A DNA stretch of 9,840 bases from Limosilactobacillus antri DSM 16041 (GTDB lineage Bacteria > Bacillota > Bacilli > Lactobacillales > Lactobacillaceae): the NCBI RefSeq assembly GCF_000160835.1, contig NZ_GG700732.1, positions 314,557-324,396 of the forward strand, given 5' to 3'. The number at the start of each line of letters is the position of its first letter. The stretch's first letter is position 1. The notes beneath the pieces were generated by a model. The model saw nothing but the letters and a program-made list of their open reading frames with translations, ran no database searches and was not told the origin of the DNA. The position numbers and the translations under genes are program-made. Positions 5,800 through 9,840 of the stretch are shown here, one piece after another.

Positions 5800-5856
5800 A
5801 TGATGAAGGGAGGAAGCTCAACTAGGAAACTTAGCTGGGTGCTTTATTATGGATAA
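5800..5856 (+). promoter_or_regulatory. lutA leader: displaced Shine-Dalgarno, hairpin, possible 18-codon leader ORF
   Basis: The only strong SD (AAGGGAGG, 5806-5813) lies 35 nt before the lutA ATG, too far for normal use. Between them an imperfect hairpin can form: AAGC (5814-5817) with GCTT (5841-5844), and an upper stem around CTAG/TTAG (5822-5834). Folding would bring the SD to within four unpaired bases of ATG. Alternatively, ATG at 5800 opens an 18-codon frame (MMKGGSSTRKLSWVLYYG) ending at TAA 5854-5856, overlapping the lutA start by eight bases; it has no clear SD of its own. A weak GGGTG (5837-5841) could serve lutA directly. Confidence 0.4.
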
Positions 5857-6658
5857 TCAACCACGAGTATGTATTTTTTCTTCATGCTTAGTTGATCTGC
5901 TCTTTCCAAACGTTGGCAAGTCGATGGTCGAGGTCTTAGAACGCCTCGGCTGTCAAACTTTTTTGCCGGAGAAACAAGTTTGTTGCGGGCAGCCAACTTA
6001 TAACAGCGGTTATGCCAAAGGTTCAATGAAAACATTTAAAAACGAAATTGACGCGCTGCTGAGTATCGACGCGGATTATATCGTCGGGCCTACCGGTTCA
6101 TGCGTGTTTATGATTAAGGAATATAAGGACATCTTAAAAGATGATCCGGTGTACGGTCCCCGTGCGGCTGCGCTTGCTGACAAGATCTATGAATTCAGCC
6201 AATTCATTTATCGGGTGCTCGGGGTTGTCGACTGCGGGGCTGAGCTGGACGCGACCATTACGGTTCACCGTTCCTGCCACATGACCCGCCTGCTCGGTGA
6301 ACGCACGGCACCGTTTGTTCTCCTGGACCACGTTAAGGGGATTAAGCGGATCCCGCTGCACAATGTTCAACTGTGTTGCGGCTTTGGCGGGACCTTCTCT
6401 GCAAAGGAACCGGAACTCTCCACGGCGATGGTTGCGGACAAGGCCAAGAACATCATGGCGACCAAGGCGGATATCCTGGTGGGGATGGAAACCTCTTGCC
6501 TGATGAACATTGCCGGCTACATGAACCGGAACGGGCAGCACATTAAGGTAATGCACATCGCTGAAGTGCTCAACCACGATGTTGACCCCAGTCGGATCAA
6601 ATATTTAAAGGATACTCACGAAGCGGTTGTTCCAGCCAATGGGGAAGGGGTGTTTTAG
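5849..6658 (+). CDS. lutA: Lactate utilisation protein A, cysteine-rich (CCG-domain) Fe-S subunit
   Basis: 269 residues. LutA, LutB and LutC form a cytoplasmic iron-sulfur complex that oxidises L-lactate to pyruvate (established in Bacillus subtilis). Two cysteine-rich CCG domains are seen: the first with FSSC (Cys13) and VCCGQP (Cys45-Cys46-Gly47), the second with HRSC (Cys143) and LCCGFGG (Cys176-Cys177-Gly178). This is the pattern shared with heterodisulfide reductase and GlpC/GlcF proteins. It is somewhat longer than B. subtilis LutA, with a tail after about residue 245. ATG 5849 is the first start codon after an in-frame stop at 5804, so no upstream start exists in this frame. The stop (6656-6658) directly abuts the lutB ATG, implying coupled translation. 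Confidence 0.95.
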   Translation: MDNQPRVCIFSSCLVDLLFPNVGKSMVEVLERLGCQTFLPEKQVCCGQPTYNSGYAKGSMKTFKNEIDALLSIDADYIVGPTGSCVFMIKEYKDILKDDPVYGPRAAALADKIYEFSQFIYRVLGVVDCGAELDATITVHRSCHMTRLLGERTAPFVLLDHVKGIKRIPLHNVQLCCGFGGTFSAKEPELSTAMVADKAKNIMATKADILVGMETSCLMNIAGYMNRNGQHIKVMHIAEVLNHDVDPSRIKYLKDTHEAVVPANGEGVF

Positions 6659-8170
6659 ATGGGAATTGCAACGAGTAACCAACCCTTCAAGCAACGGGTA
6701 AAAGAGGCAGAGTCAGACCAGTTCATGCGGGACGCGGTTGCCAAGGCCCAGGATGCTCAGTTCGTGAAGCGGACTGCATCCCGGCGTGAACTCGGCCACT
6801 GGAATGAATGGCGTGATTTAGCTGAACAGATTCGCCAGCACGTTCTCAAATACCTGCCGGACTACTTGGAAGAATTCGCCGGGAACGTCGAACGGCAGGG
6901 GGGCCATGTCTTCTTTGCCCAGACCGAAGACGAAGCGCACCAGTTCATCAAAGAGCTGGCGATTGCTAAAAAGGCCAAAAGAATCGTTAAATCTAAGTCG
7001 ATGGTCACGACCGAAATTGACCTGGATAAGACCCTGCTGTCAATTCCGGGAGTCAACTTGCTAGAAAGCGACCTGGCCGAATTTATTCTCCAAGAGGATA
7101 ACTGGGAGGAACCGGCCCACATCGTTTTCCCAACCCTGGGTATGAACCGTGACCAGATCCAAAAGGAGTTCCAAAAACTCGGCTATGATGGCGATAATGA
7201 TCCCCAACACGAAGCCCGGTTCGTCCGCGGCTACTTGCGGAAATACTTCATGAGCGCTGACTTCGGGATTACCGGTTGTAACTTTGCCATTGCCGATAAC
7301 GGGATGATTAACCTGGACACCAACGAAGGGAACGCCGATTTAACGATGGCGATTCCGAAGACGCAGGTCGTCGTAATGGGGATGGAACGAATCGTCCCGT
7401 CAATGAAGGAAGCCGAAGTGCTTGACAATATGCTCGCCCGGAGCGCGGTCGGCCAAAAGCTAACTACCTACTGTACCTTTACCGGAAAGCAAAAGGCGGG
7501 CGAAGTGGACGGTCCCGAGGACTTCTGGGTCGTAATCGTCGACGACGGCCGTTCTAAAGCGCTAGGGACCGAATTTGAACCGATCCTCCAGTGTATTCGC
7601 TGCGGTGCCTGCATGAACGTCTGCCCGGTCTACCGGCAAATTGGCGGGAAGGCCTACGGTTCAATTTACCCTGGCCCGCTGGGCGAGGTTCTGTCCCCAA
7701 TCCTGGGCGGCTACGAACAGTTCCAGGAGTTGCCGTATGCTTGTTCGCTTTGTGCGGCTTGCAGCGAAACCTGTCCGGTTAAGATCCCGCTCCAGCACCT
7801 GATCCGCGAGCACCGGATTATCGAAATGGACGATAAGCATATGGACCACTCAATGACCAATCTGATTTTAAAGATGGTTGGTGTGGGAACCGGGTCACCA
7901 GCGCTCTTTGATTCGGCACTGGAAATGGCGCATTCAGGAACCAAGCTCTTTACCGATGGCGGGCCAAATGCTGTCGAGCCAATGTACGATGGCGGCAAGA
8001 TCGACTATGTACCGAAAGCGGCACCGAAGTTAATTCACGGTTGGATTGATACCCGGGACGTGCCCCGGCCGCCAAAGGCCAAGAATAACTTCCGCCACTG
8101 GTATAAGCACCACCAGCCGGTGGAACCCGCGCCAATTGTAAAGAAGGAAGGAGGCCAAGCGGATGAGTAG
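6659..8170 (+). CDS. lutB: Lactate utilisation protein B, LUD domain plus two 4Fe-4S motifs
   Basis: 503 residues, full length for LutB. The N-terminal two-thirds is a LUD domain, with KSKSMVTTEIDL and TGCNFAIADNG (205-215) followed by LDTNEGN. Two ferredoxin-type motifs follow: Cys312-Cys315-Cys318-Cys322 in CIRCGACMNVCP, and Cys362-Cys365-Cys368-Cys372 in CSLCAACSETCP. This is enough for two 4Fe-4S clusters that would pass electrons within the Lut complex. ATG 6659 starts at the base after the lutA stop, with AAGGGG inside the end of lutA as its SD. A Pro/Lys/His-rich tail (after about 465) extends past the last clear Fe-S part. The final eight bases overlap lutC. Confidence 0.96.
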   Translation: MGIATSNQPFKQRVKEAESDQFMRDAVAKAQDAQFVKRTASRRELGHWNEWRDLAEQIRQHVLKYLPDYLEEFAGNVERQGGHVFFAQTEDEAHQFIKELAIAKKAKRIVKSKSMVTTEIDLDKTLLSIPGVNLLESDLAEFILQEDNWEEPAHIVFPTLGMNRDQIQKEFQKLGYDGDNDPQHEARFVRGYLRKYFMSADFGITGCNFAIADNGMINLDTNEGNADLTMAIPKTQVVVMGMERIVPSMKEAEVLDNMLARSAVGQKLTTYCTFTGKQKAGEVDGPEDFWVVIVDDGRSKALGTEFEPILQCIRCGACMNVCPVYRQIGGKAYGSIYPGPLGEVLSPILGGYEQFQELPYACSLCAACSETCPVKIPLQHLIREHRIIEMDDKHMDHSMTNLILKMVGVGTGSPALFDSALEMAHSGTKLFTDGGPNAVEPMYDGGKIDYVPKAAPKLIHGWIDTRDVPRPPKAKNNFRHWYKHHQPVEPAPIVKKEGGQADE

Positions 8171-8897
8171 TCTTTTAGAACAAGCCAATAGTAAAGAAAA
8201 CCGGGAACAATTCTTAAACCGGCTGCAAAAAGCTAGCGGACGGAAACGCCACCAGCTGGCCGACCATCCTTTTAAGCCATTGAATAACCTGCCTGACCAG
8301 CTCTTGGCGGACCTAGATCCAGAAGATCTCTATGCGGAAGCCATTAAAAATAGTAAATCAGTTAACGCTACCGTGGTTGAAAAGTCAGCCGCGCAAGTCG
8401 CGGATTACCTGCGGCAGCTAGTGGCGGAAAAGGGCGTCAAGAACCTCCTCTTACCCGGGGTTGACCAGGCAGTATGGGATAATTATGGGCTGGGCGACTG
8501 GTACCAGCATTCCGGCGTGGCCACGGTCAACACCTGGTCACCACAGGCCGGGCGGATGACGAACGAAGAATACGCCAACCAAGCGGACTTAGCCGTGGGG
8601 ATGGCCGACTACCTGATTGCCTCTACGGGAACGGTGACCGTCGTTAACAGTCCAGTTCAGGGACGCGGCTTTAATTTCCTGCCGACCCGGTTCGTGGCGA
8701 TCGTTCCTAAGAGCGGTTTAGTGCGGTCGACCAGAGAAGCGGTTGAGAAGTACCAGCACCGCTTTGCCGATGGGCTGACTACCTCGGCCATCACCTTTAT
8801 CTCCGGGCCTTCTAATTCCGGTGATATTGAAATGGAGCTGGTTGTCGGCGTTCACGGGCCGCTTGAATGTACCTACCTGGTCGTTGCCGACCGCTAA
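8163..8897 (+). CDS. lutC: Lactate utilisation protein C, LUD domain
   Basis: 244 residues, close to B. subtilis LutC. It is a stand-alone LUD-domain protein with YLIASTGTVTVV, the FLPTRFVAIVP strand and the C-terminal signature ISGPSNSGDIE (213-223) followed by GVHGP (229-233). It has no cysteine motif, so the clusters reside in LutA and LutB. It is required for lactate oxidation in B. subtilis although its own chemistry is not clear. The start is set by a consensus AAGGAGG (8148-8154) eight bases before ATG and overlaps the end of lutB by eight bases. It is the last gene of the operon; a terminator follows within ten bases. Confidence 0.95.
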   Translation: MSSLLEQANSKENREQFLNRLQKASGRKRHQLADHPFKPLNNLPDQLLADLDPEDLYAEAIKNSKSVNATVVEKSAAQVADYLRQLVAEKGVKNLLLPGVDQAVWDNYGLGDWYQHSGVATVNTWSPQAGRMTNEEYANQADLAVGMADYLIASTGTVTVVNSPVQGRGFNFLPTRFVAIVPKSGLVRSTREAVEKYQHRFADGLTTSAITFISGPSNSGDIEMELVVGVHGPLECTYLVVADR

Positions 8898-8905
8898 TAA
8901 GACGA

Positions 8906-8946
8906 AAAAGCTATCAGGCGCCGGAATTACGGTCTTGATAGCTTTT
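8906..8946 (+). terminator. Rho-independent terminator of the lut operon
   Basis: AAAAGCTATCA (8906-8916) and TGATAGCTTTT (8936-8946) are exact reverse complements around a 19-base loop, which can itself form a CCG/CGG mini-stem. The 3' arm ends in TTTT on the plus strand. The A-rich 5' arm would supply a T-run on the minus strand as well, so it could work both ways. It begins eight bases after the lutC stop. Confidence 0.85.
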
Positions 8947-8958
8947 CTAGTCTGGCGG

Positions 8959-8967
8959 TGCTATATT
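8959..8967 (+). promoter_or_regulatory. Extended -10 promoter for menG
   Basis: TGCTATATT combines the TGn extension with a 5/6 -10 box. No good -35 stands 16-18 bp upstream, as is common for extended -10 promoters. Initiation would fall near 8974, at the start of the structured leader and after the lut terminator, so menG probably has its own transcript. Confidence 0.5.
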
Positions 8968-8970
8968 TAA

Positions 8971-9129
8971 TGACGGACTGGTTGTGAAGGGCAAGTACGG
9001 AGCAACCGCCTAACCGTCAAGAATTGCTGACTTCCACTGACCGGTCGGCAGGATTATCATGGAGGGAATGCTGTGTCCCTTTTCTGCTCGGCAATTAGCC
9101 GGGTTTCCGTACTGGCACAGCGGAGATAA
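8971..9129 (+). ncRNA. Structured 5' leader of menG, candidate cis-regulatory RNA
   Basis: The leader can form several helices. P1 is TGACGG (8971-8976) with CCGTCA (9014-9019), plus GGTTG (8980-8984) with CAACC (9003-9007). P2 is GCTGAC (9026-9031) with GTCGGC (9044-9049). P3 is GCTGTG (9070-9075) with CACAGC (9116-9121). P4 inside P3 is CTCGGC (9087-9092) with GCCGGG (9098-9103). The P1 loop AGTACGGA (8994-9001) is exactly complementary to TCCGTACT (9106-9113), a possible 8-bp pseudoknot. P3 abuts the menG SD GGAG (9122-9125). An alternative hairpin, AGGGA (9063-9067) with TCCCT (9076-9080), overlaps P3 and cannot coexist with it. I do not recognise a known riboswitch class. Confidence 0.5.
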
Positions 9130-9840
9130 ATGACACTAACCAATCATCACTCTGAAAATGAAGTCAATGAAATGTTCTCCCGGGTGGCGGGGAAGTACGA
9201 CCTGCTTAATAACGTTATCAGCCTGGGAACGCAGAAAAGGTGGCGGGCCGCGCTGTTTGACCAGTTAACGCTCAAGGCGGGAATGGACTGCCTTGACCTC
9301 TGCTGCGGAACAGGGGACCTGACAATTGCACTGGCCCAGCAGGCCGGCCCCAGCGGGCGGACCGTCGGCTTGGATTTCAACCGGCCGATGCTAACAATTG
9401 CGAAACAAAAGATTCGCAAGGCCGGGCTAAGCAAGGAAGTTGAGCTTGTCCAGGCGGATGCGATGCACCTCCCGTTTCCGGACGGCAGCTTTGGCGTGGT
9501 CACGATCGGTTTTGGCCTGCGCAACGTGCCAGATGCCGGTCAAGTGCTCGCCGAAGCTTTCCGGGTCCTAAAGCCGGGCGGACAATTTGCCTGTTTAGAA
9601 ATGTCGCAGCCAACCAACCCGCTGGTCAAGGTTGGTTGGCGGGCCTATTTCAGATTATTTCCGCACTTAGCCCAGCTCTTCGGTGGCAAGGCCGCGGATT
9701 ACCGGTACCTGCAAACAACCGCCCAGCGGTTTGTCTCAGCCAACCAGCTGTTGCAGATGATGCAGGCCGCCGGTTTCCACGAGCGTCACTATACCAAACT
9801 CAACTGGGGCGCAGGAGCCCTGCATATTGGGAGAAAATAA
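9130..9840 (+). CDS. menG: Demethylmenaquinone methyltransferase (UbiE/MenG family)
   Basis: 236 residues; TAA is the last codon of the window, so the gene is complete. It transfers a methyl group from S-adenosylmethionine to demethylmenaquinone, the last step of menaquinone synthesis, at the inner face of the membrane. It is a class I Rossmann methyltransferase: YDLLNNVISLGTQKRW (23-38) in place of the UbiE N-terminal signature, motif I LDLCCGTGD (55-63), GLDFN for the acidic end of the second strand, TIGFGLRNVPD, and the second UbiE signature RVLKPGGQFACLEMS (145-159). GGAG lies four bases before ATG. The structured leader and an extended -10 precede it. The adjoining lut operon suggests that lactate electrons enter a menaquinone pool. 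Methylation of another small quinone or molecule is a lesser possibility. Confidence 0.95.
   Translation: MTLTNHHSENEVNEMFSRVAGKYDLLNNVISLGTQKRWRAALFDQLTLKAGMDCLDLCCGTGDLTIALAQQAGPSGRTVGLDFNRPMLTIAKQKIRKAGLSKEVELVQADAMHLPFPDGSFGVVTIGFGLRNVPDAGQVLAEAFRVLKPGGQFACLEMSQPTNPLVKVGWRAYFRLFPHLAQLFGGKAADYRYLQTTAQRFVSANQLLQMMQAAGFHERHYTKLNWGAGALHIGRK

Noticed and set aside
6134..6577. 147-codon open frame on the minus strand
   Set aside because: It lies wholly within lutA, which has clear CCG-domain motifs. No SD, promoter or recognisable domain supports the reverse frame.
8947..9129. T-box, TPP, FMN, cobalamin or SAM riboswitch
   Set aside because: None of the conserved core sequences I know for these classes (for example the T-box AGGGTGG core) can be seen, so the leader is left unclassified rather than named.
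8947..9129. Remnant of a decayed gene before menG
   Set aside because: No frame gives a recognisable peptide, and the nested inverted repeats explain the region better as RNA structure, though this is not excluded.
9147..9524. 125-codon open frame on the minus strand
   Set aside because: It is antisense to the conserved SAM-binding part of menG, with no independent support.

Overview
The window looks like chromosomal DNA from a heterofermentative lactobacillus, most likely in the Limosilactobacillus group. The evidence is a Lactobacillus-type nucleoside 2-deoxyribosyltransferase, a lutABC lactate-oxidation operon, a KxYKxGKxW-type secreted surface protein, a DUF915-like cell-surface hydrolase and strong Gram-positive Shine-Dalgarno sites. 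From about 1790 onward the coding DNA is rich in G/C at third positions. The left-end surface gene is visibly more A/T-rich at third positions. The genus is an inference from protein resemblance and base use; no rRNA or tRNA is present to confirm it.

Layout. (1) 1-1283, minus strand: the first 427 codons of a large Ala/Gln/Asn-rich surface protein that continues past the window. It has six tandem 84-bp (28-residue) repeats. (2) 1284-1789: a divergent, A/T-rich intergenic region with a 19-base poly(T) tract (poly(A) on the surface-gene strand), a 12-bp-arm palindrome and candidate minus-strand promoters. (3) 1790-5178, plus strand: a 766-residue protein pairing a degenerate phospholipase-D-like region with a P-loop AAA-type ATPase, then a membrane-anchored serine hydrolase, then a 53-residue ribbon-helix-helix-like protein whose start overlaps the hydrolase stop. 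(4) 5208-5722: ndt and its terminator. (5) 5746-8946: lutABC with a strong sigma-A promoter, a cre-like operator over the -10, and a terminator. (6) 8959-9840: an extended -10 promoter, a strongly structured 5' leader of about 155 nt, and menG/ubiE, which ends exactly at the window end.

How the genes may work together. LutABC oxidises lactate to pyruvate and must pass electrons onward. MenG makes the last methylation of menaquinone, so the adjacency suggests lactate oxidation coupled to a quinone, with catabolite control at the lut promoter and a separate, possibly RNA-based, control of menG. Ndt salvages nucleobases and deoxynucleosides. The PLD-like/AAA, hydrolase and small-protein cluster has no function I can name. 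It is the best protein-level candidate for an undescribed system; the menG leader is the best RNA-level candidate.
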